Origin: JAJEDW01 sp963555775
GTDB lineage: Bacteria > Acidobacteriota > Terriglobia > 20CM-2-55-15
Reading direction: 5' to 3'
DNA length: 64,000 bases
Assembly (NCBI GenBank): GCA_963555775.3
Contig: CAUVWY020000010.1
Location: 434,001-498,000, forward strand
Shown here: positions 35,036 to 43,900 of the stretch, piece after piece
Layout: each line of letters opens with the position of its first letter
How positions within the stretch are numbered: position 1 is the stretch's first letter
Notes under the pieces: model-generated
Database searches by the model: none
What the model was told of the DNA's origin: nothing
Seen by the model: only the letters and a program-made list of their open reading frames with translations
Translations under genes and position numbers: made by a program

Positions 35036-35623
35036 ATGGTTGTGCTTCCGCGTAGCGAGATCAAGCGGACCCGGGTTGCCGGAGTATTGACTTGTATTCT
35101 TGCCGTCTTTGTCGTCGCCAACATTCTGTCCCGGTTCGGCGGCGCCACCGAAATCGTCCGCATCGGCATGTTTCTGCTGGCGCTCGTCGCGATATCGGCC
35201 CTCGTTCTGTCCGTGCTGCAGATTCTGGCTTACCGCAAGAACAGCCAAGCCGTAATCTTCCACGAAGGCGACCGTTTCATTATCGCCACCAACTTCCTTC
35301 ATGAAGGCTACAAGCTTCGTTTCTTCCGCGACATCTTGAACGAAAAGGTTACAAGCTTCACCGATTCGGAACGCAACCAATGGAGCGCGCTGGAACGAGT
35401 CGGATTCCACGCCGTCTTCAATGTGGGCGGCGTTCGGAAAACGGTACTTCTGCCTCTCTGTTTCATGGTGTTCGACGAAGTTTTCGTCGTCGACCATATG
35501 CGGCGATGGGACTACTTCAATTGCATGAGCACGTCGGAACCGACGTTTTCGGATCGCGGTATCGGCCCGTTCGATCTCGACACGGTCATTCCTCAGAGCC
35601 AGTCCGGCCCATCGTCATCCTGA
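35036..35623 (+). CDS. Unrecognised two-helix membrane protein
   Basis: The 195-residue product begins at ATG 35036, 10 bases after a strong GGAGG; a TTG at 35027 is too close to that site. Two membrane helices lie at about residues 15-35 and 43-66 (VAGVLTCILAVFVVANILSRF, IGMFLLALVAISALVLSVLQILAY). A soluble domain of about 125 residues follows (FHEGDRFIIATNFLHEGYKLRFFRDILNEKVTSF, FNVGGVRKTVLLPLCFMVFDEVFVVDHMRRWDYF). I do not recognise the family. Its 3' end overlaps the 3' end of the opposing gene by 31 bp. Confidence 0.65.
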   Translation: MVVLPRSEIKRTRVAGVLTCILAVFVVANILSRFGGATEIVRIGMFLLALVAISALVLSVLQILAYRKNSQAVIFHEGDRFIIATNFLHEGYKLRFFRDILNEKVTSFTDSERNQWSALERVGFHAVFNVGGVRKTVLLPLCFMVFDEVFVVDHMRRWDYFNCMSTSEPTFSDRGIGPFDLDTVIPQSQSGPSSS

Positions 35624-36075
35624 GTCTTCAGCCCCGACCAGACACGCTCCACCAACGCGCCCACAACTCCACCGACCCAGTACCACTGAAACGTTCCAAT
35701 CAAGAGTACGACGCCGGCGGTGAGAGTCGCCATCGGGATCGATCCGACGCCCGAGACATCCAGGATGGCCAACAACCCCAGTAACGCCACGGCGGAAAGC
35801 GTGTCGAACAGGAAGAGAACCTGCCAGAACTCATTGCTGTTCATAATGAATACGTCCAGCGAAACGGCGCCGAAAAGCCGATCCGTCGACCGGAAATCGA
35901 TCCAGGTCAGCACGAAGGCGCCAGTGGTAAACAGGACGTGAGCGCATGCCGAGGTCCAACCGACCCGCCGCCAGAAGACGCGCTCCCTCATCCCGAAGAG
36001 GTCGAACCAGAGGAGCAGGTGGTAGAGACCGAATATCAGCAGCGGAGGCAGAATCAGGGTTGGCAGGTATCGCAT
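35593..36075 (-). CDS. Unrecognised four-helix membrane protein
   Basis: The 160-residue product has four predicted membrane helices: LPPLLIFGLYHLLLWFDLF, ACAHVLFTTGAFVLTWIDF, TLSAVALLGLLAILDVSGV and ATLTAGVVLLIGTFQWYWVGGVVGAL. A hydrophilic C-terminus (SGLKTQDDDGPDWL) follows. No family is recognised. The start codon is preceded by a modest ribosome-binding site. Codon use is ordinary for the region. It converges with the two-helix protein gene, overlapping it by 31 bp, and is divergent from the HupE/UreJ-like gene 59 bp away. Confidence 0.6.
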   Translation of the reverse strand: MRYLPTLILPPLLIFGLYHLLLWFDLFGMRERVFWRRVGWTSACAHVLFTTGAFVLTWIDFRSTDRLFGAVSLDVFIMNSNEFWQVLFLFDTLSAVALLGLLAILDVSGVGSIPMATLTAGVVLLIGTFQWYWVGGVVGALVERVWSGLKTQDDDGPDWL

Positions 36076-36134
36076 TAATGGGAGGAGGTTAACCGAATTG
36101 CCCCTTGTCCGCTAGTGTAGGTAGTATAGGAGCG

Positions 36135-37196
36135 ATGTGCAGAAACGTCGCAACGGCTGCTCTTTTCTGCTTGTGGATCGCTGTCCCGTCGTATGCCCAC
36201 GAGTTCTCGACCAGCTACTCGGAGATTCACGTCAATGGATCCGATGTCGATATCGGGTTCACGATTGACGTCGCTGAACTGCATAACGGCCCCCTGATCG
36301 ATACCGATCTGGACGGCGAGACCACACCGGCAGAACTGGACGCATCCATCGAAGTGTTCACGTCCGCAATAACGGACAACTACCGGGTATCGCTGCCCGA
36401 CGGCGACTCCGCCACGGCCGAGCGAACCGGCTACGAGATCGTCTCCGACAACATCGTCCGCCTCGAACTGAGCTATCGATTCGACCGGGAAGCCACCGAT
36501 CTCAACGTTTTCTCGTCACTCGATCGGATCACGCAGGACGATCATCGGCACGTGTTGCAGATTGGCGAAGGCAACCAGATACGGTACACCGTCCTCAGCC
36601 GGGACGATCCCGAGGTCGACATCGACTACACGATGGGCATCCCCGTCTGGGTCACGCTGTATGAATTCGCGGTTCTGGGGATCGAACATATTGTCACGGG
36701 TTACGACCATCTTGCATTCCTGGTGGCACTGCTCCTGGCAACCTCAACGCTTCCGTCGCTGGTAAAGATCGTCACGGCCTTCACCGTCGGTCACAGCGTA
36801 ACGCTGGCCTTGGCGACGCTTGGTGTGGTCGCCGTTCCCTCACGTCTCATCGAAAGCCTCATCGCGTTGAGCATCGCCTACGTCGCGATTGAGAATTTCC
36901 TCGGACGCCAGATGGTGCACCGTTGGTTGGTTACCTTCCTGTTCGGGCTAATCCACGGGTTCGGTTTTTCGAACGTCCTGCGGGAGTTCGGTCTCACATC
37001 CGGACGCCTGGCCGTGTCGCTGTTTTCGTTCAACGCCGGCGTGGAACTGGGCCAGATCGCCTTCGTGGCGCTGGTTTTCCCGCTGCTCTGGTATCTCGGT
37101 CGATCCCGGTGGAAGGAGCACGTGGTTTCCGGAGCGTCGATCGTGGTCATGTGCCTGGGGTTCTACTGGCTGGTGCAACGGGCGATATTCGGTTAG
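36135..37196 (+). CDS. HupE/UreJ-family membrane protein with EF-hand-like loop
   Basis: ATG 36135, preceded by AGGAG, gives 353 residues with a signal peptide (MCRNVATAALFCLWIAVPSYAHEF). The extracytoplasmic part (about 25-170) contains DTDLDGETTPAE at residues 56-67, a complete EF-hand calcium loop (D56, D58, D60, G61, E67). The C-terminal half has about six helices with HUPE/UreJ signatures: GIEHIVTGYDHLAFLVALLLATSTLPSLVKIVTAFTVGHSVTLALATL, LIALSIAYVAIENFLGR and FGLIHGFGFSNVLREFGL. Histidines in GIEHI, GYDHL, GHS and LIHGFGF suggest nickel or other metal passage. No hydrogenase or urease genes are nearby. Confidence 0.85.
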   Translation: MCRNVATAALFCLWIAVPSYAHEFSTSYSEIHVNGSDVDIGFTIDVAELHNGPLIDTDLDGETTPAELDASIEVFTSAITDNYRVSLPDGDSATAERTGYEIVSDNIVRLELSYRFDREATDLNVFSSLDRITQDDHRHVLQIGEGNQIRYTVLSRDDPEVDIDYTMGIPVWVTLYEFAVLGIEHIVTGYDHLAFLVALLLATSTLPSLVKIVTAFTVGHSVTLALATLGVVAVPSRLIESLIALSIAYVAIENFLGRQMVHRWLVTFLFGLIHGFGFSNVLREFGLTSGRLAVSLFSFNAGVELGQIAFVALVFPLLWYLGRSRWKEHVVSGASIVVMCLGFYWLVQRAIFG

Positions 37197-37258
37197 CAAC
37201 GCGTGGCAGAACCCTGCCAATTTCTATCCGGAAACCTCTTTTATTTCCAGATGACCTC

Positions 37259-38365
37259 ATGAAGAAACAGTCAATTTTCCTATGGTTAGTGACACTGGCC
37301 CTGTCTGTTCCGGCAAGGGCGGACGAACTCGTATTGAGCAACGGCGATCGTGTTTCAGGCGCCATCGTCGGGCTCGAAGAAAATGAACTGAGCCTCGAGT
37401 CTCCCTTCCTTGGCACTGTAACCGCCGATTGGGAAGCGATCCGGCGGATTCAGTCCGAGACTACGTTGTTTCTGGAGTTCTCCAACGATCGACTCGTCGT
37501 CGGCACCGTCGTCATCGACGACGCCAATGTCACCGTCCAGACCGCAAACGCCGGAATCGTCGAAATGCCGCGCTCGGCGATCGTCGCGATCCGTTCCCAA
37601 TCCCGCCAGGACGCCCTCCAGGCCGAACTCGACCGCTCACTCAACCCGGGGCCGGCGGATCTCTGGTCCGCCAGCATCGATGGCGCTCTGAGCCTGGCCA
37701 CGGGGAACGCGGAGACTCGAAACGTCAATCTGGGACTGCTGACCGCGCGGAGGGCGCCGCGCAACCGGACAAGTTTCTATCTGACCTCCCTGTTTTCGAG
37801 CAATACAACGAGCGGGCAGACCTTGACAACCGCGAACGCCGTCCGTGGAGGCGGTCGTTATGAAATGGACATGAGCGACCGGATCTTCACGTTCGGATTC
37901 TCCGATCTGGAGTTCGACCGTTTCCAGGACCTGAACCTTCGGCTTGTCCTGGGAGGAGGCGTAGGTCTCACTCTGGTCGACAATGCCCGCGGCGCCCTTC
38001 AGATTTTCGGGGGCGGATCATCCAATCAGGAATTCTTCACGTCCGGCGTTCGCCGAAAATCCGGGGAAACGGTTATGGGGGAGGAATGGACCTATCGCCT
38101 CAACAACCTGACATCGTTCACCGAGCGGCTGGTGGCGTATTCCAACCTGAGTAACCGCGGCCAATACCGGGTGAACTTCGACTCCACGGCAACCACCCGC
38201 CTGAACAGTTGGTTGAGTTGGCAGATCACTTTGAGCGACCGATTCCTGAGCAATCCGCAACCCGGCAGAAAGCGGAACGATCTACTGTTCACAACGGGCA
38301 TTCGCATTACGCTTGGCGAAGGAAACGTGGGGTCGGTGGGGCCAGGCGATATCGACTTTCAGTAG
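37259..38365 (+). CDS. DUF481 family outer-membrane protein
   Basis: From ATG 37259 the product has 368 residues: signal peptide MKKQSIFLWLVTLALSVPARA, then a pair of short beta repeats and a DUF481 barrel. The repeats are LVLSNGDRVSGAIVGLEENELSLESPFLGTVTADWEAIRRI and LVVGTVVIDDANVTVQTANAGIVEMPRSAIVAI. The barrel (about 145-368) has alternating-residue strands such as NVNLGLLTARRAPRNRTSFYLTSLFSS and ends RKRNDLLFTTGIRITLGEG. DUF481 proteins are outer-membrane barrels of poorly known role. It follows the HupE/UreJ gene after 62 bp and may be co-transcribed. Confidence 0.85.
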   Translation: MKKQSIFLWLVTLALSVPARADELVLSNGDRVSGAIVGLEENELSLESPFLGTVTADWEAIRRIQSETTLFLEFSNDRLVVGTVVIDDANVTVQTANAGIVEMPRSAIVAIRSQSRQDALQAELDRSLNPGPADLWSASIDGALSLATGNAETRNVNLGLLTARRAPRNRTSFYLTSLFSSNTTSGQTLTTANAVRGGGRYEMDMSDRIFTFGFSDLEFDRFQDLNLRLVLGGGVGLTLVDNARGALQIFGGGSSNQEFFTSGVRRKSGETVMGEEWTYRLNNLTSFTERLVAYSNLSNRGQYRVNFDSTATTRLNSWLSWQITLSDRFLSNPQPGRKRNDLLFTTGIRITLGEGNVGSVGPGDIDFQ

Positions 38366-38406
38366 CAACCCGGGGCCGGGGACTTCGTCTTTCGAGGCTC
38401 CCCGCC

Positions 38407-40206
38407 TTACTTCCTGCGATCGTTCGGATCGAGATACCGCTTTCGGAGGCAGAAACTGCTCGGTGTGACTTCGATGAGTTCGTCGTGACGGACGAATTCG
38501 ATGGCTTCTTCGAGGGACATTCTTCGAGGCGGTACAAGCTTTTCAAAGTTGTCGGCCGTCGATGACCGCATGTTGGTGAGTTTCTTTTCCTTGGTTATGT
38601 TGACGTCCAGATCGGCGTCGCGGCTGTTTTCGCCCACGATCATTCCGCCGTAGACCTCTTCGGTGGGCCCCACGAACAACTCGCCCCGTTCCTGAAGGTT
38701 CAGGATCGCGTAGCCGGTGACGCGGCCCGCCCGGTCCGCGACCAGCGCTCCGGTGGTCCGATGGACAATGTTCCCGGCCCAGGGACGGTATCCCAGAAAG
38801 ATGTGAGTCAGGATCCCCGTGCCCTTGGTGTCGGTCAGAAACTCGGTTCGGTAACCGATGAGACCGCGGCTGGGAATCTCGAATTCGAGGCGAACCCGCC
38901 CCGAGCCATGATTGACCATCTTCACCATCGCGCCCTTGCGGGTTCCCAGCTTCTGAACGACCGTTCCCATGTATTCTTCGGCCACGTCAATCAGGGCCGT
39001 CTCGAAGGGTTCGTGTTTCTGCCCCTGCACGGTCCGTGTCAGGACCTGCGGCATACCCACGGCCAGTTCATGGCTTTCACGCCGCATCTGCTCGATCAGA
39101 ATCGCCATCTGCAATTCCCCTCGGCCGTAAACGACGAAAGAATCCGGAGTATCCGTCGCCTCGACACGCATTGAGAGGTTGGTCGCCGTCTCTTTTTCAA
39201 GGCGGTCCCGCAAGTGGCGCGAGGTGACGTATTGCCCCACCTTGCCGCTGAATGGCGAGTCGTTGATTCGAAATTCCATCGACATGGTGGGTTCGTCGAC
39301 CGAGATCGGCTTGAGCGGATGAGGCGTCTCGCCGTCGGCAATGGTTTCTCCCAGACCAATGCCTGTCATTCCGGCGATCGCGACGATATCTCCGGGGCCC
39401 GCCTCCGCTACTTCAACGCGGTCGAGACCTTCGAAAACGAACAAGGCCGTAACACGGGCCGGTGTCTGCCGTTCGTCCCGGTGGCACAGCGTAACCGCCG
39501 TCTCGTTCCCGAGCGTCCCCTGGATGACCCGGCCGATGGCAAGCGGGCCTCGATAGGCATCGGGCTGCACGTTTGTAATCAGGACCTGAAGCGAATCTTC
39601 CGCCCCGCCCGACGGTGCCGGAACATGATCGAGAATCGTGTCGAAGAGCGACCGAAGATCGCCCAGTGGCGCGTTGGGGTCCGAGCCGCATTTCCCTTCG
39701 CGCGCGATCGAGTAGATGACAGGGAACTCGACCTGCGCGTCGTTCGCATCCAAATCGATAAAGAGATCGTAGATCTCGTCCAACACTAGTTCCGGGCGCG
39801 CATCCCGGCGGTCGATCTTGTTGATGACGACGATCGCGGGCAATTCCAGTTCGAGTGCCTTGACCAGCACGAAACGTGTTTGCGGCAGCGGTCCCTCGGC
39901 CGCATCCACCAGCAGCATTATCCCGTCCACCATCCGCAGGGTCCGCTCCACCTCGCCGCCGAAATCGGCATGGCCTGGAGTATCGACGATGTTGATCTTG
40001 ACCTCGCCATAGCGCACGGCGGTGTTCTTGGCCATGATCGTGATGCCCTTCTCGCGTTCAAGGTCCATGGAGTCCAGAACCCGCTCCCGAACTTCCTGGT
40101 TCGCACGGAACGTGCCGCTTTGCCATAGCATCGCATCCACGAGCGTGGTCTTGCCGTGGTCCACATGCGCCACGATGGCGATGTTTCTGAGGTTTTTGGC
40201 GATCAC
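38407..40206 (-). CDS. typA: Ribosome-associated GTPase TypA/BipA
   Basis: The 599-residue protein carries the full translational GTPase set: G1 VAHVDHGKTTLVD, G2 KGITI, G3 DTPGHADF and G4 NKIDRRDARP. The TypA-specific C-terminal regions follow, including GQKHEPFETALIDVAEEYMGTVVQKLGTRKG, FEIPSRGLIGYRTEFLTDTKGTGILTHIF and NMRSSTADNFEKLVPPRRMSLEEAIEFVRHDELIEVTPSSFCLRKRYLD. The start is GTG. TypA binds the 70S ribosome in a GTP-dependent manner and assists ribosome biogenesis, with roles in cold and stress growth. Length and motifs are standard, and no neighbouring gene is functionally linked. Confidence 0.98.
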   Translation of the reverse strand: MIAKNLRNIAIVAHVDHGKTTLVDAMLWQSGTFRANQEVRERVLDSMDLEREKGITIMAKNTAVRYGEVKINIVDTPGHADFGGEVERTLRMVDGIMLLVDAAEGPLPQTRFVLVKALELELPAIVVINKIDRRDARPELVLDEIYDLFIDLDANDAQVEFPVIYSIAREGKCGSDPNAPLGDLRSLFDTILDHVPAPSGGAEDSLQVLITNVQPDAYRGPLAIGRVIQGTLGNETAVTLCHRDERQTPARVTALFVFEGLDRVEVAEAGPGDIVAIAGMTGIGLGETIADGETPHPLKPISVDEPTMSMEFRINDSPFSGKVGQYVTSRHLRDRLEKETATNLSMRVEATDTPDSFVVYGRGELQMAILIEQMRRESHELAVGMPQVLTRTVQGQKHEPFETALIDVAEEYMGTVVQKLGTRKGAMVKMVNHGSGRVRLEFEIPSRGLIGYRTEFLTDTKGTGILTHIFLGYRPWAGNIVHRTTGALVADRAGRVTGYAILNLQERGELFVGPTEEVYGGMIVGENSRDADLDVNITKEKKLTNMRSSTADNFEKLVPPRRMSLEEAIEFVRHDELIEVTPSSFCLRKRYLDPNDRRK

Positions 40207-40512
40207 TGTCTATTGGGTGGCCACTTGCAAGAGGGGTGAGCAAGAGGGGTGAAAAGACGGTCTGTGCAAGGCTCGAACTCGTGACCTTTCGGGTGTAAAT
40301 CCAATCTGGGCGTTTTTCGCGGGTTTTCGACTCTTACTCGACTCATGAACTAGGTTAACAGCTTTTCGAATCAATCGTCTGACGCGCCATTCCGTCCGCG
40401 GCGACTATCGGTGGGTTTCCTGTGTCTTGGATGCTCTTGTCACAAACAGTTCATGCGGCCAACTCATGTGCTACCGACACCCGGCAATAATTTGTTGCCT
40501 CACTTGGCAATC

Positions 40513-40518
40513 TATAAT
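40513..40518 (+). promoter_or_regulatory. Consensus -10 box in the TypA-TonB receptor gap
   Basis: A perfect TATAAT with a TTTGTT-like hexamer about 16 bp upstream. It is 416 bp before the TonB receptor start codon, so it would drive either a long leader or a short RNA ending at the 40732-40757 terminator. Confidence 0.4.
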
Positions 40519-40731
40519 AGATTAATCCCACTGACGCCAGATCAGGCACCAAGCCGCCGCGTTTTCACCGTGACGGTAGCGGAGTCACATCGTTGATTGG
40601 CTGGTCATTAGATACTAACAGGGGCCGCACCGAAACAATCATCAATCATGCTGCCGCCGGATCAAGTACCCACGCATCCAACCAATCGTTTATCCGCGAA
40701 TCATTTCATTGACTTCCAAAACGAGGATAAG

Positions 40732-40757
40732 ACGCACGAAGTTTTCTGTGCGTTTTT
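40732..40757 (+). terminator. Rho-independent terminator-like hairpin
   Basis: ACGCAC pairs with GTGCGT across a 10-nt loop and is followed by five T residues. It is placed so that transcripts starting at the 40513 box would end before the TonB receptor gene. Confidence 0.5.
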
Positions 40758-40933
40758 CCCGCTAGCGGGGCCGATGTGCAGTCTGCCGTGGTTGAACTGA
40801 ACGAACCGGCAATTGTACGTCGGCGAATCGTCATCGGCTGGACGCCACTTCGACCGTCCGAAGGACATTCCAGGCGTCTCTCGGGGGTGGTTTCGACACA
40901 AGGAAGCAATCTGGACACATGGAGGCAACCTAA

Positions 40934-43900
40934 ATGAAACGTCCGATTTTATTTTTATTTTTGATGTTGGTCCTGCCGGCAACCGTGTTTGCGCAGGTCA
41001 GCGGCTCGATCGTCGGAACGGTCACTGACCAGACCGGCGCGTTGATTCCAGGTGCGGAGGTTACGGCAACCAACGTCAACACGGGAATCGTGAACCTTAG
41101 CGTGTCGAATGAAACCGGCAGCTACAACTTCGCCAGTCTTCAGGCGGGGGCTTACACGGTGAGCGGGTCATTGCCCGGATTCCAGACACAAACCTTCGAG
41201 AACGTCACGCTCAGCCAGGCCCAGCAAATCAGGATCAACTTCTCCTTGCAGGTGGCGGCCGTCGGTCAGGCCGTCGAGGTGGTGGCCGATGCGGATGCCC
41301 TGCTGGCGACGACTACGGCGTCGGTCGGGGATGTGCTCCCTGAGAGCGAGGTGTCGAGTCTGCCGCTTGCCGAAAGGGATGTCTTCGACCTTATCTCAAC
41401 AACGGCTGGGGCGGTGGGCTTCAGTTTCGGCGGGCAGCGTTCCAGCGCCGTCAACGTCACCAGAGACGGCATGCTCGTCAATGACACGCGTTATCTGACC
41501 AGCGCGGGCGCCCTGACGGCCACGTATTCCAGCCCCGACCTGGTGGAAGAAGTGCAGCTCGTGGTCGGCGCCATCGACGCCGAAGCGGGGCGCGGTTCCG
41601 GACAGATCTCGTTCCAGACGCGGTCGGGAACGAACCAATTCCACGGGGCCCTGTTCTACAGCAACAACAATTCGGCAATGAATGCGAATTCGTGGTTCAA
41701 CAACGCGCGAGGCCGGCCCAAGGATTACCTCAACCGGACCCAGTATGGCGGACGCATCGGTGGGCCGATCATCCAGAACAGGCTGTTCTTCTTTGTCCTG
41801 ATCGACAACCAGAAGTACCTGAGAAAACAAGACGTGGTGGCCACGGTGCTGACCGAACAGGCACGACAGGGGATGTTCCGGTACATGAACGGCGTCGAAA
41901 ACGGTAACGCGTTTGACACAAACCCGTCGGTGGATCTCGGCGGAAGTGTCCTCGATCCGGCGAACCTGCGGTCGTTCAATCTCTTCGACGTGCCGGGCGA
42001 GACCAACCGGACGGGTGTAAGTACCAATGCCTACATGCAGCGGACTCTCCAAGCCATGCCGCTGCCAAACGACTACTCGGTCGGCGATGGTCTGAACACG
42101 GCCGGGCACGCGTGGACGCGGCGGATCACGGGCCAAGGCGCCGGTCTGCGTGTCGGCAACAACACCCAACGCGACCAGTTGAACTACCGCTTCGACCTGC
42201 AGATCAACGACTCGAACCGGGCGTCGTTCATCAACAGCCGCGAACAAAACGAGGTCAACAGCGCTAACGCTCAATGGCCGACCGGTTTCGGCGGCAAGAC
42301 CATCAATCAACCCGGTATATGGACCGGTTCCTGGACGTCGACGATCACGCCAACCATCCTGAACGACTTCCGCCTGGGATGGAAGAAGACGTCGTCCCAC
42401 AACCGGTCGCCGTTCGAATTGGGTTGCTGTTTCGGCCCGGAGTACACGGACCTTGACCCCGAAGCGCAAGAGTTGTTCGATTCCCTGCCGATGTTTGGCG
42501 GCATCCAGCTCCAGCCGGAAGCCTCGATCTGGGGTGACGGGATTGCGCAGCACGGTTTCGGCACGACCCGGGGCCAGGACAGCCCGACTTATCAGCTCGT
42601 CGAAAACGTGAGCTGGACGACCGGATCCCATTCCTTCAAGGCCGGCTTCGAGTATATCTGGAACTGGTCCGACGGCTGGAACACCACCTCGGAGCAGTTT
42701 CCCGAGGCGCTCTTGGGCGACGGTGGGGCCCCGGTCGTGGGTATCAACAGCGAGAATTTCGCGGGCCTTGAGGCTAACGACGCGGCGCATGCCGAGGATA
42801 TCCTGAACGATCTGGCCGGCTCGATCAACACACTCGAGCAGGGTTTCGTCCTGAGTTCGGCGTCGCAGACCCAGTTCACCGGTTACGGTTCGGGCGACTT
42901 CCGGCGTTTTCGGGAATTCCACAAGAACGATTACGCGTTCTTCATCAAGGATACCTGGAACGTCAGCAACAACCTGACGTTGAATATAGGCCTTCGTTAC
43001 GACGTGTACGGGTCGATCTTTGAAGAGAACGGTCTGGCAACCTCCACGACGCGAGGAGAGGCGGGGATATTCTCGGTCTCGGGATCGAGTTTCGACGATT
43101 GGTGGGACCGCCAGTACAACCTCGGTGACCTGACCGTGGTCAAGACGGTCGGAAAGAACTCGCTGAATCCGAACGACAATTTCTGGCCGCAAGACCGGAA
43201 CAACTTTGCGCCATCGATCGGCTTCAGCTACTCGCTGCCCGACAGCCGGACCGTCATCCGCGGCGGCGCCGGTGTGAACTACGCGGGCGCTATCGAGGTG
43301 CTGGACTACGAGTTGTCGTTCGGCAACGTCCCCGGATCGGTCAACATCCAGCGGTTCAGCCCGGGGATATATGTTGACTTCGACAACGTCGGCACGCTCT
43401 TCCCGCTCTCGCCGACGAGCGAACCGTTCAAAGCGGCCACGCTCACAGAAAGAACGGCGGATTTCGACGTGAACTCCGACACCCGCAAGACTCCCTACAC
43501 CTACAACTGGAACCTGTCGATCCAGCGGGAGTTGACCAACGACACGACCCTGGAGGTCAGCTACATCGCCAACAAGGCCACGCAGCTATTCAGTGTGATC
43601 GAACTGAATGAGCCCAACATCTTCGCATCGTTCCAGGGAAGCCAAACATTCCTGGAGGCATTCAACACGACCCGTGCCGGCGGGAATTCGACTTTGTTCA
43701 ACGACATGCTGATGGGTATCAATCTGGGCCGCGGGACCTGTGGCGTCGTCGATGGCACGACCTGCACCGGCTCCTCCGCCCTGCGTGCCTTCGGCTCGAC
43801 GGACAACCTGATCGCCAACGGCGAAGTCGCCGAGTTGGCCGAGTGGATGAACTCCTCCCGTTCCGGGACGGGCCAGGGCGGCGGACTGTTACGGACGAAC

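Larger units (their letters stand above)
40207..40933. other. Long intergenic region upstream of the TonB receptor gene
   Basis: The 727-bp gap holds no credible protein gene. At 40264-40310 the complement resembles a tRNA 3' half (TTTACAC anticodon-like loop, AGGTC variable segment, GTTCGAGCC T-loop), but without pairing arms or a CCA end. A TATAAT box at 40513-40518 and a hairpin-plus-T terminator at 40732-40757 bound a possible 230-nt transcript. The ribosome-binding site of the TonB gene (GGAGG) lies about 40921-40925. Confidence 0.5.

Noticed and set aside
36105..36134. TTG start for the HupE/UreJ gene
   Set aside because: ATG 36135 has an AGGAG site and begins a clear signal peptide.
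40264..40310. Functional tRNA on the minus strand
   Set aside because: Only a T-loop-like and variable-loop-like stretch is present; the acceptor, D arm and paired anticodon stem cannot be formed.
41396..43192. Long open frame (about 600 codons) antisense to the TonB receptor gene
   Set aside because: It is a shadow of the GC-rich receptor frame: Arg/Val/Pro-rich composition, no domain, no start signal.
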